From positions 248,001 to 312,000 of the forward strand of contig NZ_VOPL01000002.1 in NCBI RefSeq assembly GCF_007993065.1: a stretch of DNA of 64,000 bases, in the 5' to 3' direction. Both the position numbers and the translations under genes were made by a program. The notes beneath the pieces were generated by a model. The model had not been told where the DNA came from. It was given only the letters and a program-made list of their open reading frames with translations, and searched no databases. Positions 18,388 through 27,683 of the stretch are shown here, in pieces. Numbering within the stretch: the stretch's first letter is position 1; the number at the start of each line of letters is the position of its first letter. The DNA is from Paracoccus aurantiacus. GTDB lineage: Bacteria; Pseudomonadota; Alphaproteobacteria; Rhodobacterales; Rhodobacteraceae.

Positions 18388-19683
18388 TTAATCAAGAGTC
18401 CCATCAGCCCGCAGCGTTGTGCGGCCACCCAGATAGGGATGCAGCGCTTCCGGCAGGCTGACGGAACCGTCGGCTTGCTGACCGTTTTCCAGCACGGCAA
18501 TCAGCGTCCGCCCCACGGCCAGACCGGACCCGTTCAGCGTATGCACGAATTCCGGCTTGCCGCCATCGTCCGGGCGGAAGCGCGCATTCATGCGCCGTGC
18601 CTGAAAATCACCGCAATAGCTGACCGACGATATCTCTCGGTAGGTGTTCTGCCCGGGCAGCCAGACCTCCAGGTCGTGGGTGATGCGCGCAGCAAACCCC
18701 GTATCCCCGGTGCAAAGCCGCATCGTCCGATAGGGAAGTCCCAGACCTTGCAGGATCGCTTCTGCACGCTCGGTCATTGCGGCATGTTCGGCAAGGCCCT
18801 GTTCTTCGTTTGCGGTGATCGAGACCATTTCAACCTTTTCGAACTGGTGCTGGCGCAGCATCCCGGCAGTGTCGCGGCCCGCGCTGCCGGCCTCGGATCG
18901 GAAGCAAAGCGAATGCGCAACCATGCGCCGCGGCAGATCCGACGCATCCAGAACCTCACCGTTCACCGTGTTGGTCAGGGTCACTTCCGAGGTCGGGATC
19001 AGCCACCATCCCTCACGCGTCTCATAGCTGTCCTCGCCGAATTTCGGCAGCTGGCCGGTGCCCTCCATCATCTCGGAGCGAACGAGAACCGGGGTTGCTG
19101 TTTCGGTCAGCCCGTGCGCGTCGACATGGGTATCAATCATGTATTGCGCCAGCGCTCGGTGAATGCGGGCAACACCGCTTTGCAGCAGCACGAATCGCGA
19201 CCCGGACAGCTTTGCGGCGGTCACGAAATCCATGCCCGGCTTGACGCCCGCGATCTCGAAATGCTCGGCGGGGGTGAAGTCGAACTTGCGCGGGCTGCCC
19301 CAGCGACGCAGCTCGACATTGTCGTTTTCGTCCGCGCCGTCGGGCACGTCCTGAAGCGGCAGGTTCGGAATTGTCATCAGAAGATCGCGCAGCCGGCGGT
19401 CGAGATCGGCGGCCTCGGTCTGCATCTCGCCGACCTGTGCCTTGGTTTGGGCCACCACGGCGCGCAGACGTTCGAACTCTGCCTCGTCACCCTTGGCCTT
19501 CGCGGCACCGACCATCTTGCTGGCGCGGTTCTGTTCGGCCTGCGCATCCTCGGCTGCCTTGATCCTCGCGCGGCGGGTTTCGTCAAGTGACAACACCTCG
19601 GCAGAGATTGGCGCATCGCCGCGGCGGGCAAGTGCGGCATCGAAAGCGGCCGGGTTTTCGCGGATGGCGCGGATGTCGTGCAT
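18388..19683 (-). CDS. serS: Seryl-tRNA synthetase
   Basis: Charges tRNA-Ser with serine. It has 431 residues, the normal length. The N-terminal coiled-coil arm that contacts the long variable arm of the tRNA is visible at residues ~30-100 ([18 protein letters not shown]...). The class II motifs follow: [18 protein letters not shown], the serine-binding TSEVTLTN, motif 2 region [26 protein letters not shown], and motif 3 near [10 protein letters not shown]. It lies 70 nt downstream of the thioredoxin-fold gene on the same strand. Confidence 0.97.
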   Translation of the reverse strand: MHDIRAIRENPAAFDAALARRGDAPISAEVLSLDETRRARIKAAEDAQAEQNRASKMVGAAKAKGDEAEFERLRAVVAQTKAQVGEMQTEAADLDRRLRDLLMTIPNLPLQDVPDGADENDNVELRRWGSPRKFDFTPAEHFEIAGVKPGMDFVTAAKLSGSRFVLLQSGVARIHRALAQYMIDTHVDAHGLTETATPVLVRSEMMEGTGQLPKFGEDSYETREGWWLIPTSEVTLTNTVNGEVLDASDLPRRMVAHSLCFRSEAGSAGRDTAGMLRQHQFEKVEMVSITANEEQGLAEHAAMTERAEAILQGLGLPYRTMRLCTGDTGFAARITHDLEVWLPGQNTYREISSVSYCGDFQARRMNARFRPDDGGKPEFVHTLNGSGLAVGRTLIAVLENGQQADGSVSLPEALHPYLGGRTTLRADGTLD

Positions 19684-19753
19684 GGCAAAACCTGTCTAGA
19701 AGCTGTGCCGCAGGTGTTAGCCGATGAAGGTGCGGATGGAAATGCCCCGGAAC

Positions 19754-20107
19754 CTAGTCGGCGCGCCCGAGCATCTGATCCAGCGCTGCGCGAAACTCGT
19801 TCGCCCCGCGATAGCCTTCGATCCTGCCCAGTTCGAACCCGTCGCGCAGCAGCACGAAGGTCGGCGACAGGCGTGGGCGGCTGGCCAAAGCAAGCCCGTC
19901 AGGCCACGCGCCGTCGATTGCCACAGGCAACAGCGGTGCGGTGCGGCCCTCGGCGCTTGCCGGATAGGTCGCACCGACCTCCTGCTGCCAGCGCGAATAT
20001 TCGCCGCAACCCCTGTCATATGCGACAAGAAGCTGCAGCCGAGCGGCTTCGGCGATGCTGGCGCTCAGCAGCAGGCAGGCTGAGATCAGGGCGAAGAGGC
20101 GAGGCAT
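19754..20107 (-). CDS. SoxS-like periplasmic thioredoxin-fold protein with a single active-site cysteine
   Basis: A 117-residue exported protein; the start at 20107 is supported by a GGAGAT ribosome binding site and gives a clear signal peptide ending SIAEA. The mature part (LQLLVAYDRGCGEYSRWQQEVG, YPASAEGRTAPLLPV, SPTFVLLRDGFELGRIEGY) strongly recalls the SoxS family of periplasmic thiol proteins known from Paracoccus sulfur oxidation. The canonical CxxC is reduced to CGEY, so only one cysteine remains. The cis-proline motif SPTF is kept. No sox genes are in view. The function may therefore be monothiol or structural. Confidence 0.72.
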   Translation of the reverse strand: MPRLFALISACLLLSASIAEAARLQLLVAYDRGCGEYSRWQQEVGATYPASAEGRTAPLLPVAIDGAWPDGLALASRPRLSPTFVLLRDGFELGRIEGYRGANEFRAALDQMLGRAD

Positions 20108-20271
20108 GAATATCTCCACATCGCTGCAGGATAGCCCCGCGACCGTGGCAGACAAGCGGAGTGCATGATATTCCGCCAAGGGCGGTCACGGATTTCGCGA
20201 ATGTGAACCGGCTGAGAGGTATTCTGGAATAGACGCCCGATTTTGCGCCGCAGTTGTTGTCAGGGGAAGCT

Positions 20272-21360
20272 ATGTCGGAAGGCGGAAGAATGAAGGAGCC
20301 GGAGATGTTCGATCTGCCAGATGATGCGGTTCTTTATGCCGCGCTGAATGCCTGCGACCCTGCCTATGAAGGCCGCGCCTTTGTTGGCGTTACCTCAACC
20401 GGAATCTTCTGTCGCCTGACCTGTCCGGCACGCAAGCCCCGGCCAGAGAATTGCCGCTGGTTCGCCTCGGCCGAGGAGGCGCGCGCCGCTGGCTTTCGTG
20501 CGTGCAGGCGCTGCCATCCCGGCGGTGCCACTGCCGAAGGCGACGCCGCGGTGACGGCGCTGCGTGCGGCGATCGAGGCAGCGCCGGGTCGCCGCTGGAC
20601 CGAGACGGATCTGGAAGACATGGGTTATGATCCTTCGACCATCCGCCGCGCGTTTCGCCGGCATTTCGGCATGACGTTTCTGCAGATGGCGCGCGAAGCG
20701 CGGCTGCGTGAAGGCGCCCGCCGCGTCGCGGGCGGGGATGCCGTGATCGAGGCCCAGCTTGATGCCGGCTTCGATTCGGCCTCGGGCTTCCGGCAGGCTT
20801 TCGCGCGTCTGTTCGGTCATCCGCCTGCCGGCATGCGGGTGGCTGGCGGGCTGGTCGCGGACTGGATCGACACGCCTCTGGGCGGGATGATTGCCGTCGC
20901 CGATCAAAATGCGCTGCATCTGCTGGAATTCACAGACCGCAAGGCGCTGAAGCCGCAACTGGCGCGGGTGTCACGCGACGCGAAGGGGCGAATCGGGCTG
21001 GGTTCATCGGCTGTGACGCGGCAGACATCCGATCAGCTTGCCGAGTTCTTTGCGGGCGGACGCTCGCGCTTCGATCTGCCGCTGGCCCCGCATGGCACAG
21101 ATTTTCAGCGACGGGTCTGGAACGCGCTGACGCTGATCCCCGCGGGCGAGACCCGCAGCTATGCCGAAGTCGCCGCCGCCATCGGCCAGCCTCGGGCGAC
21201 GCGCGCGGTCGCGCGTGCCAATGCAACCAACGGAATAGCCATTGTGATTCCCTGTCACCGCGTCATCGGCGCGGATGGGACGCTGACCGGCTATGCTGGC
21301 GGGCTGTGGCGCAAGGAAAAGCTGATCGCGGCAGAGCGCCGATATGCGGGTGCCGCCTGA
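20272..21360 (+). CDS. ada: Ada bifunctional methylation sensor/activator and O6-methylguanine-DNA methyltransferase
   Basis: A protein of about 362 residues with all three Ada domains. The zinc site that takes methyl groups from phosphotriesters has four cysteines (Cys47, Cys51, Cys78, Cys81; FCRLTC...CRRC). A central AraC-type helix-turn-helix covers roughly residues 90-190. The C-terminal suicide methyltransferase has PCHRV with Cys328 as the acceptor. This layout implies autoregulated adaptive response to alkylating damage. ATG 20272 has GGGGAAGC upstream; 20290 and 20305 are alternatives. No alkB is in view. Confidence 0.94.
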   Translation: MSEGGRMKEPEMFDLPDDAVLYAALNACDPAYEGRAFVGVTSTGIFCRLTCPARKPRPENCRWFASAEEARAAGFRACRRCHPGGATAEGDAAVTALRAAIEAAPGRRWTETDLEDMGYDPSTIRRAFRRHFGMTFLQMAREARLREGARRVAGGDAVIEAQLDAGFDSASGFRQAFARLFGHPPAGMRVAGGLVADWIDTPLGGMIAVADQNALHLLEFTDRKALKPQLARVSRDAKGRIGLGSSAVTRQTSDQLAEFFAGGRSRFDLPLAPHGTDFQRRVWNALTLIPAGETRSYAEVAAAIGQPRATRAVARANATNGIAIVIPCHRVIGADGTLTGYAGGLWRKEKLIAAERRYAGAA

Positions 21361-21416
21361 GGCTTTCGTGCGGGCGACGCCGGTTGTGGGGTGACGCGGG
21401 TTTCGGCCAACAGGGC

Positions 21417-21445
21417 TTGACCTTGCCCCGGCAAGCCAGTATGCA
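21417..21445 (+). promoter_or_regulatory. Predicted rpmB promoter with an internal dyad
   Basis: TTGACC at 21417-21422 and TATGCA at 21440-21445 are separated by 17 nt, a fair sigma-70-type promoter about 100 nt upstream of rpmB. The spacer contains CTTGCC-CC-GGCAAG (21422-21435), an inverted repeat that occurs again, inverted, upstream of glmU. Confidence 0.5.
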
Positions 21446-21547
21446 CCCGCGAACAGAATTTCGGGCGCTGCCTCGCGGCGCCTTTTCACATTGGGATCAC
21501 GTCGTCACGCTCGACCATCCCGCGAAGGTAAAAACGAGGATACGAAC

Positions 21548-21850
21548 ATGTCGCGCGTCTGCGAATTGACCGGCAAAGGCCCGATGACCGGGAACAATGT
21601 CAGCCACGCCAATAACAAGACCCGTCGCCGGTTCCTGCCGAACCTGAACGACGTTACGCTGACGTCGGAAAAGACTGGCCGCAGCTATTCGCTGCGCATT
21701 TCGGCTGCCGCCCTGCGTTCGGTCGATCACCGCGGCGGTCTGGACGCCTTTCTGGCGAAGGCGAAGGATGCCGAACTGTCGGCCCGCGCCCTGAAGATCA
21801 AGAAAGAGATCGCCGGCGCCGGCGATTCGGCGGCCAACCTTTCGGTCTGA
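21548..21850 (+). CDS. rpmB: 50S ribosomal protein L28
   Basis: A 100-residue ribosomal protein of the alphaproteobacterial L28 type. It starts [29 protein letters not shown], the diagnostic N-terminus, and ends in a basic/helical region ALKIKKEIA. The start at 21548 is fixed by the family N-terminus; the open frame extends 19 codons upstream. It is monocistronic, with its own promoter-like sequence and a strong hairpin after it. Confidence 0.97.
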   Translation: MSRVCELTGKGPMTGNNVSHANNKTRRRFLPNLNDVTLTSEKTGRSYSLRISAAALRSVDHRGGLDAFLAKAKDAELSARALKIKKEIAGAGDSAANLSV

Positions 21851-21870
21851 TCCTTCGCGAGATTGTCTTA

Positions 21871-21900
21871 AGCGCCCCGCCGGGCATTCGGCGGGGCGCT
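21871..21900 (+). terminator. Strong hairpin terminator after rpmB
   Basis: A perfect 12-bp stem (AGCGCCCCGCCG / CGGCGGGGCGCT) with a 6-nt loop GGCATT starts 20 nt after the rpmB stop codon and is followed by TGGCGTTTCT. The T-rich part is modest, but the stem is the strongest in this part of the window. Confidence 0.75.
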
Positions 21901-21986
21901 TGGCGTTTCTGCCTTGGTCCCGCCTGCGACACTTCTGCGCGCTCATGCCGCTTTTCCGCGTCGCGGTGCCGCGCTAGACAGTCAGC

Positions 21987-22328
21987 ATGAGGTTCTTCGC
22001 CCGCCTGTTTCTGATTGCCGCACTCGTGCTGACCTCGCAGGGGGTTGCCTCGGCGCGCGGGCAATCGCGCGCGCTGAGCGAACTGGTGATCTGCGCGGGC
22101 GCGACCGTCACCACAATCGTCGTCGACGAAAATGGCCAGCCCGCGCGTCGCACGGATTTCTGCCCTGACATCGCGCCGCTATTGCTGGCGGCCGTCGTGT
22201 TTGACACGGCGTTTCCGGCAGCACCATCGTCATGGGCGGCAGCGGTTCCGGCGATGCCCGTGATGTCATGTGCCGGACTGGTTGCGCCGCGCCCGTGCGC
22301 CCGTGCGCCGCCGGGTCATTTCGCCTGA
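21987..22328 (+). CDS. Small secreted protein, DUF2946-like, upstream of a copper chaperone
   Basis: A 113-residue protein with an N-terminal signal peptide (MRFFARLFLIAALVLTSQGVASA). Two cysteines, in VICAG and DFCPDI, and a later SCAG are set in a short mature region. The layout recalls the DUF2946-type small proteins often next to copper-handling genes, but I am not certain of the family. The PCuAC gene follows 33 nt later on the same strand, which suggests a metal-related role. Confidence 0.6.
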   Translation: MRFFARLFLIAALVLTSQGVASARGQSRALSELVICAGATVTTIVVDENGQPARRTDFCPDIAPLLLAAVVFDTAFPAAPSSWAAAVPAMPVMSCAGLVAPRPCARAPPGHFA

Positions 22329-22361
22329 ACTCGAAAAACGACACCATCTTCAGGATAAACG

Positions 22362-22853
22362 ATGAAACGCATGCTTATTGCGGCGCTTGCCGCCACCCTT
22401 CCCGCCGTCGCCCTGGCGCAAAGCAGTATCCAGATCACCGACGCTTATGCGCGCAGTGCCAACCCGAAATCCGGCGCGGCCTTCATGACGATCGTCAATG
22501 CCGGAAGCAGCGATTGCACGCTGAGTTCGGTCAGCGGAAATGCCGCCGAGATGATCGAACTTCACACCAACGAACAGGGCAGCGACGGGGTCGTCAAGAT
22601 GACGAAGCTGAAAGATGGCATCACCATTCCGGCCGGCGCTGAACACAAGCTGATGCGTGGCGGTGACCACATCATGATGATGGGCCTGAACGCACCTTTG
22701 GAAACGGGTCAGGACATCGCGATGTCGCTGAATTTCGGCGAATGCGGGGCGGTCGATCTGGTCATTCCCGTTGACAATGATCGCAAGCCCGACGCCTCGG
22801 ACGCCATGCCGATGCAGCATGGCGCACATGGTGAGATGAAGGCACCGAACTGA
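22362..22853 (+). CDS. Periplasmic copper chaperone PCu(A)C
   Basis: A 163-residue protein that delivers copper(I) to the CuA or CuB sites of cytochrome c oxidase in this family. It has a Sec signal peptide ending near LAQ20. The copper ligands are visible as His68, Met80, His103 and Met105 (ELHTN, VKM, GGDHIMMM), close to the family's H/M spacing. The C-terminal tail MPMQHGAHGEM is rich in His and Met and may be an extra weak copper site. It lies just downstream of a small secreted Cys-containing protein. Confidence 0.9.
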   Translation: MKRMLIAALAATLPAVALAQSSIQITDAYARSANPKSGAAFMTIVNAGSSDCTLSSVSGNAAEMIELHTNEQGSDGVVKMTKLKDGITIPAGAEHKLMRGGDHIMMMGLNAPLETGQDIAMSLNFGECGAVDLVIPVDNDRKPDASDAMPMQHGAHGEMKAPN

Positions 22854-23001
22854 TCGCCTGCACCGGCGATAAGATTGTGCCAGGCGGTTCGCAAACCCGC
22901 ATCATCGCCCGGCACGCACGCGTTTGTGACCGCAGTCGGATCTAAGATAGACAAACCCGATGATGCCGTGCTGCGTTTAAGCGGCGAATGGATACGCGCG
23001 A

Positions 23002-24378
23002 ATGAATTACGCCAGATTTTCCCAGGTCCGGTTCGGCACCGGCCTCTCGCCCCGATTTGCCGGGGCGGCATCGCCTGAAGAATTGATGGACTCGCTTCAG
23101 AATGACGCGATGGTGCGGAGGTTTCCGACAATCGGCAACGCCGAGGCTGCGGCAATTGCGACCGCCTATGCCCAGGCAAACAAGAATGAAACCAAAGTTG
23201 CTGGCGGTGCTGACGCGCGAAAGAAGGCAGAGGCGGTGCTGATGAACGCCGCCACGCGCGCCACCAAGGCAAGGATCGCCCGCGCCTTGGAGGATGAGAC
23301 AGGGTTTGCCGACCGGCTCGCGCAGTTCTGGGCCAGCCATTTCAGCATTCGCGCGGGTGGGCAAAACATGGCGATCCTGACCTCCGCCTTCCACGAGGAC
23401 GCGATACGCGCCAATCAGCGCACGCGCTTTGCAGATCTGCTGCGGGCGGCGACCCTGCATCCCGCGATGCTGCTTTATCTGGATCAGAATGCCTCGACAG
23501 GACCGAACTCTCCGCTGGCGGTGACGCGGCGAAGGAAGGGGCAGGGTTCGCCCGGCCTGAACGAAAATCACGCGCGAGAGCTGCTTGAACTGCACAGTAT
23601 GGGTGTCGGCAGCGGCTATACACAGCAGGATGTGCGCCAGCTTGCTGAACTGATGACCGGCCTCGGCATCAATGCAAAGCGGGAATTCGATTTCAACAAG
23701 AACCGAGCCGAGCCCGGGGCAGAGACTGTGCTGGGTGCCGAATATGGCGGGGGCCGACCGCCGCGTCTGGCCGAGTTCGTGGCGTTTCTGGAAGATCTGT
23801 CGGTGCGGCCTGAAACCGCGCGCTTCATCTGCACAAAGCTGGTCCGGCATTTCTGCACCGACGATCCACCCAGCAAGCTGCTGAACGAGATGATTGCCCG
23901 CTTCCGCGACACCGGCGGCGAGCTTGTTCCCGTATACGAGGTTATGGTTGGCCATGCGCAATCGCGCGAGACATTTGCGCAGAAGGTGCGCCAGCCGCAG
24001 GACCTGCTGATCGCCTCGCTGCGGGCCTTGCGGATCGGCGGGGACCGGATCATGGCGCTTGAAGGCAAGGAGTTGTGGCGGCTGTATGTCAGGCCGCTGA
24101 CGCGCATGGGGCAGAACCCGCAGGGCGCGCCGCAGCCGGAAGGTTGGCCCGAAAGCGCCATGTCATGGCTGACCCCGCAGCTTCTGGCAGCGCGGATCAA
24201 CTGGGCGATGGGTCAGCCCGCGAAACTGCTGGACCAGCTTCCGGACCCGCGCGAATTCGCCAGTCAGGTGATCGCCGGTCCGACGCGTGATCGGGTGATC
24301 GACATGGCAGCACGTGCCGAGTCGCGGTCTGACGGCATCGGAATCGTGCTCGCTTCGCCGCAGTTCAACCGGAGATGA
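23002..24378 (+). CDS. DUF1800 family protein
   Basis: A 458-residue protein of the DUF1800 family, found across bacteria as the partner of DUF1501 proteins; its function is not established. Recognisable parts are FGTGLSP near the N-terminus, RLAQFWASHFSI, HPAMLLYLDQNASTGPNSP, the signature NENHARELLELHSMGVGSGYTQQDV, and FICTKLVRHFCTDDPP. I see no signal peptide, unlike the next gene, which has a Tat signal. It ends 4 nt before the DUF1501 gene starts, so they form an operon. Confidence 0.9.
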   Translation: MNYARFSQVRFGTGLSPRFAGAASPEELMDSLQNDAMVRRFPTIGNAEAAAIATAYAQANKNETKVAGGADARKKAEAVLMNAATRATKARIARALEDETGFADRLAQFWASHFSIRAGGQNMAILTSAFHEDAIRANQRTRFADLLRAATLHPAMLLYLDQNASTGPNSPLAVTRRRKGQGSPGLNENHARELLELHSMGVGSGYTQQDVRQLAELMTGLGINAKREFDFNKNRAEPGAETVLGAEYGGGRPPRLAEFVAFLEDLSVRPETARFICTKLVRHFCTDDPPSKLLNEMIARFRDTGGELVPVYEVMVGHAQSRETFAQKVRQPQDLLIASLRALRIGGDRIMALEGKELWRLYVRPLTRMGQNPQGAPQPEGWPESAMSWLTPQLLAARINWAMGQPAKLLDQLPDPREFASQVIAGPTRDRVIDMAARAESRSDGIGIVLASPQFNRR

Positions 24379-24382
24379 CGCT

Positions 24383-25573
24383 ATGAATATGGATCGCCGC
24401 CGTTTTCTGAACGCCGCGCTCGGTGCGGCCTGTTCAATCGCCGCTGTCCCGGCGGTTACGCCCATGAGCTTCGCTTCGGTCCCCGGCGAAAAGCGGTTCG
24501 TGGCAATCGTGCTGCGCGGGGCGATGGACGGGCTGGATGTCGTGCAGCCTTATGGCGATCCGATGCTGCGCAAACTGCGCAGGACAATCTCGCTCGGTCC
24601 CGAAAATGGCGCGATTGATCTGGATGGATTCAACGCGCTGCACCCGGCGCTGGCGCCGCTCATGCCGATGTGGCGCGCCGGAGAGCTGGGCTTTGCCCAA
24701 GCGGTTTCGACGCCTTACCGCGACAAACGCAGCCATTTCGATGGTCAGGATATTCTGGAGGCGGGGACCGCGAATGGTCGCACGGCGGATGGCAGGCAGG
24801 CGGATGGCTGGCTGAACCGTCTGCTGCCGCTGATCCCCGGCGCCGCATTCGAAACCGGCTATGCCGTCGGGACGGACGAACTCGCGATTCTGCAGGGCGA
24901 TGCGCCCTATTCCAGCTGGGCGCCGCGCACGCAGATGTCGCTTTCATCGCAGGCGCAGATCCTGCTGAGCCAGCTTTATGAGCCTGATGCGCCATTCCAC
25001 AGCGCCGCCGAAACCGCGCTGCGGATCAATGCAGAGGAAGCCGCGGCGCGGATGGGCCGACCGGATGACCCGGTTTCAGGCCCGGTCGAGGCGCTTGCGG
25101 GCTTTGCCGCCGCACGCCTGAATGCAGAAACGCGGATCGCCGCTTTTTCGCTGACGGGCTGGGACACCCATCGCGGACAGGTCCGGACCATGGTCAAACC
25201 GATGGAACATCTTGCGACCGCGCTTCAGGTGCTGAAGCGCGATCTTGGCCGGAACTGGGAAAACACTGTCGTCATGGCGATGACCGAATTCGGGCGCACG
25301 GTGCGCGAAAACGGCACAGGCGGCACCGATCATGGCACGGGCGGCCTCATGGTGATGTCGGGCGGCGCGATCCGGGGCGGAAAGGTGCTGGGCGCGTGGC
25401 CGGGGCTTGATGAAAGCGATCTTTATGCCGGGCGCGATCTGAAGCCGGTGATGGACGTGCGCGCCTATGCGGGTTCTGCCATCGCCGATCTGTTCGGGTT
25501 GTCGAATTCGGCGGTGGAGCAGGTGATTTTTCCGGGACTGGACCTGAAAGACCGGCCGAGATTGCTGCTTTGA
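24383..25573 (+). CDS. DUF1501 family protein with Tat signal
   Basis: A 396-residue protein. The start at 24383 has GGAGAT upstream and yields a textbook twin-arginine signal MNMDRRRFLNAALGAACS. The DUF1501 fold resembles the alkaline phosphatase/sulfatase superfamily: RGAMDGLDVV near the N-terminus, RSHFDGQDILEAG, GWDTHRGQ, and VVMAMTEFGRTVRENGTGGTDHGTGG with histidines and aspartates that could bind metals. Function unknown. It is paired with the DUF1800 gene, as in many genomes. Confidence 0.9.
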   Translation: MNMDRRRFLNAALGAACSIAAVPAVTPMSFASVPGEKRFVAIVLRGAMDGLDVVQPYGDPMLRKLRRTISLGPENGAIDLDGFNALHPALAPLMPMWRAGELGFAQAVSTPYRDKRSHFDGQDILEAGTANGRTADGRQADGWLNRLLPLIPGAAFETGYAVGTDELAILQGDAPYSSWAPRTQMSLSSQAQILLSQLYEPDAPFHSAAETALRINAEEAAARMGRPDDPVSGPVEALAGFAAARLNAETRIAAFSLTGWDTHRGQVRTMVKPMEHLATALQVLKRDLGRNWENTVVMAMTEFGRTVRENGTGGTDHGTGGLMVMSGGAIRGGKVLGAWPGLDESDLYAGRDLKPVMDVRAYAGSAIADLFGLSNSAVEQVIFPGLDLKDRPRLLL

Positions 25574-25701
25574 CGCCGGTTTCAGTCCGAAAAGCGGCAA
25601 TTGCGTCACCGATTCGGGCAAGTTGACGCGGGATTGAGTTGAAATTCCTGCCCATGAGCCTGTAGGGATTGGAACAAACGCAGATACAGGATGATCTTGT
25701 C

Positions 25702-26250
25702 ATGAACCGTCGCCAAATGATCGGCCTCGCCCTTCCTTTGATTGCCGCACCGCTGCTGGCAAAGGCCGCGCCCGCGCCGGCCGACCCCTATCAGCCGACC
25801 GAGGTTCCGATCCGCGAAGGTTTCGAAGTCGGCTCCATCGTAGTCGTCTCGGACAAATTCTTCCTTTACCACGTCATCGCGCCGGGCAGGGCTGTTCGCT
25901 ACGGCGTTGCGGTTGGCAAGGACGAACTGGTCTGGAAGGGCAAGGCCCGCGTCGGCCGCAAGGTGGAATGGCCCAGTTGGAAGCCCACCCAGGCCATGAT
26001 CGAGCGGAAGCCGGAGCAATACGGCAAGTACAAGGACGGCATGCCGGGCGGCCCGCAGAACCCGCTTGGCGCGCGCGCGCTTTATCTCTATGACGCGCGC
26101 GGCAACGACACGGCCATCCGCATCCACGGCACGACCGAGCCTGGCTCTATCGGGCGCGCCGTGTCGAACGGGTGCATCAGGATGCGCAACGAAGCCGTGA
26201 TGGCGCTGTTCGATCAGGTGCCGATCGGTACGCCGGTCTACGTTTACTGA
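25702..26250 (+). CDS. L,D-transpeptidase (YkuD fold)
   Basis: A 182-residue exported peptidoglycan enzyme with signal [22 protein letters not shown], perhaps Tat-dependent. The catalytic segment [26 protein letters not shown] holds the histidine, serine, cysteine and the following arginine, so unlike the copy at 5154 this one is fully canonical. ATG 25702 is chosen because it opens directly into the signal; the frame extends upstream to 25669. The AGGA ahead of it is 11 nt away. The mnmH frame begins inside its 3' end. Confidence 0.9.
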   Translation: MNRRQMIGLALPLIAAPLLAKAAPAPADPYQPTEVPIREGFEVGSIVVVSDKFFLYHVIAPGRAVRYGVAVGKDELVWKGKARVGRKVEWPSWKPTQAMIERKPEQYGKYKDGMPGGPQNPLGARALYLYDARGNDTAIRIHGTTEPGSIGRAVSNGCIRMRNEAVMALFDQVPIGTPVYVY

Positions 26251-27329
26251 GCTTTTCGCTGTCCGGCCCCGGCAATCCCGACCTTTTTCGGCCCGATGCG
26301 GTAACAATCGCATCGGGCCGTTTCGATGACATCATCGACGTGCGCGCGCCTTCGGAATATGCCGAGGATCATCTTCCCGGCGCGATAAACTTGCCGGTTC
26401 TCAGCGATGATGAGCGCGCGCAGGTCGGTTCGATCTACAAGCAGGTTTCACCTTTCGATGCCCGCAAGCTGGGCGCTGCGCTGGTGGCGGCAAATGCCGC
26501 GCGCCATATCGCCGGGCCGCTGTCAGATCGTGGCGGCGGCTGGCGGCCGCTTGTCTATTGCTGGCGGGGCGGGCAGCGGTCGGGGGCTATGGCCACAATC
26601 CTGTCGCAGGTCGGCTGGCGCGTCGCGCGGATTGATGGCGGTTACAAAAGTTGGCGCGCGCGCGTGATCGAACGTGTGCAGGACAGTGGCTTTCCGTCGC
26701 CGGTCATCGTTCTGGACGGCAATACCGGCAGCGGCAAGACGGCGCTGCTGTTACGCCTTGCAGGGCGCGGGCATCAGGTCGTCGATCTGGAAGGGCTCGC
26801 CCATCATCGCGGCAGTCTTTTCGGTCATCGAGGTGCGCAGCCCGGACAGAAGCTGTTTGAAGGCCGCCTCGCAGCGGCGCTTGAGGCGCTTGACCCATCG
26901 CGTCCGGTGCTGGTGGAAGCGGAAAGCTCTCGCATCGGCAGTATCGTGCTGCCAAAGGCCGTGTGGTCGGCGATCATTGCGGCGCCGCGGCTTGTCCTGC
27001 GGGTGCCTGTCGCAGCGCGCGCAACCTTTTCCGCCCGCGATTATGTCGATGTCGTGGATCAGCCGGGCCGTGTGCAAGCCATCCTGCGCCAGCTTGCGCC
27101 GCTGCATCCCGCAGCGCGGATCGAGGACTGGTTGCGTCTGGCCGATGCGCAGAATTGGGCTGAACTGGCCGAGGGGCTGATGCGCGAGCACTACGACCCG
27201 CGATACGGCAAGCATCGCGCCCGCTACGCCGATCGCGAACGCGCGACGGTCGAACTGAATGACCTGGATGATCTGGACGCTGCCGCCAGCCGGATCGAGG
27301 CGGCGCTGGCGGATTTCCCTGTCGGCTGA
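26172..27329 (+). CDS. mnmH: tRNA 2-selenouridine/geranyl-2-thiouridine synthase
   Basis: Replaces sulfur with selenium at the wobble 2-thiouridine of certain tRNAs, via a geranylated intermediate. An N-terminal rhodanese domain ([27 protein letters not shown]) carries the catalytic cysteine in [11 protein letters not shown], followed by a P-loop GNTGSGKT in the C-terminal half, as in SelU/MnmH. The start is uncertain: the conserved part begins around base 26310, there is no ATG in frame near it, and the only usual start is GTG 26172 inside the upstream gene. A CTG at 26247, overlapping the upstream stop codon, is the alternative. selD is not in view. Confidence 0.88.
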   Translation: MHQDAQRSRDGAVRSGADRYAGLRLLSFSLSGPGNPDLFRPDAVTIASGRFDDIIDVRAPSEYAEDHLPGAINLPVLSDDERAQVGSIYKQVSPFDARKLGAALVAANAARHIAGPLSDRGGGWRPLVYCWRGGQRSGAMATILSQVGWRVARIDGGYKSWRARVIERVQDSGFPSPVIVLDGNTGSGKTALLLRLAGRGHQVVDLEGLAHHRGSLFGHRGAQPGQKLFEGRLAAALEALDPSRPVLVEAESSRIGSIVLPKAVWSAIIAAPRLVLRVPVAARATFSARDYVDVVDQPGRVQAILRQLAPLHPAARIEDWLRLADAQNWAELAEGLMREHYDPRYGKHRARYADRERATVELNDLDDLDAAASRIEAALADFPVG

Positions 27330-27358
27330 AAGCGCCCTCAGACCGTCGCGCGGCGTCC

Positions 27359-27586
27359 TTAGTTGCCCAGCATGATCCCGATCACCACGGCCATCAGCCC
27401 CAGCACCGATGCGGCGAGCGCGCCCATGTTCACCGCCACGACGCGCTGCATGCGCGCGCGGAAGGCGGCCTCGTCAAGGCCCTGACGTCGCGACCTCGCG
27501 ACGGTCCATATGCACCACAGGATGCCGGCCAGCCCGGCCACGGTCAGCGCCGCGCCGACCCAGATGAGGATGTCGAAAACGCTCAT
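27359..27586 (-). CDS. Small membrane protein with two transmembrane helices
   Basis: A 75-residue protein, not recognised beyond its topology: two hydrophobic helices (residues ~5-27 and ~48-72) joined by a basic loop rich in arginine (ARSRRQGLDEAAFRARMQR). It is convergent with mnmH and divergent from gapR. Such small conserved membrane proteins are common in this group. Confidence 0.65.
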   Translation of the reverse strand: MSVFDILIWVGAALTVAGLAGILWCIWTVARSRRQGLDEAAFRARMQRVVAVNMGALAASVLGLMAVVIGIMLGN

Positions 27587-27683
27587 GCCGCTTCCCCTTG
27601 CTTCTGGTCGTGCAGGGCTTAGCCGTCATTGCAGAAGCGGGCAAGACAGCCTATGGATTTCGCCCGGATCAACGAGGGATATC

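Noticed and set aside
18378..18392. TTGTTAATTGTTAAT as a possible CtrA binding site
   Set aside because: The TTAA halves are 3 nt apart, not the 7 nt typical of CtrA boxes, and the sequence overlaps the end of serS.
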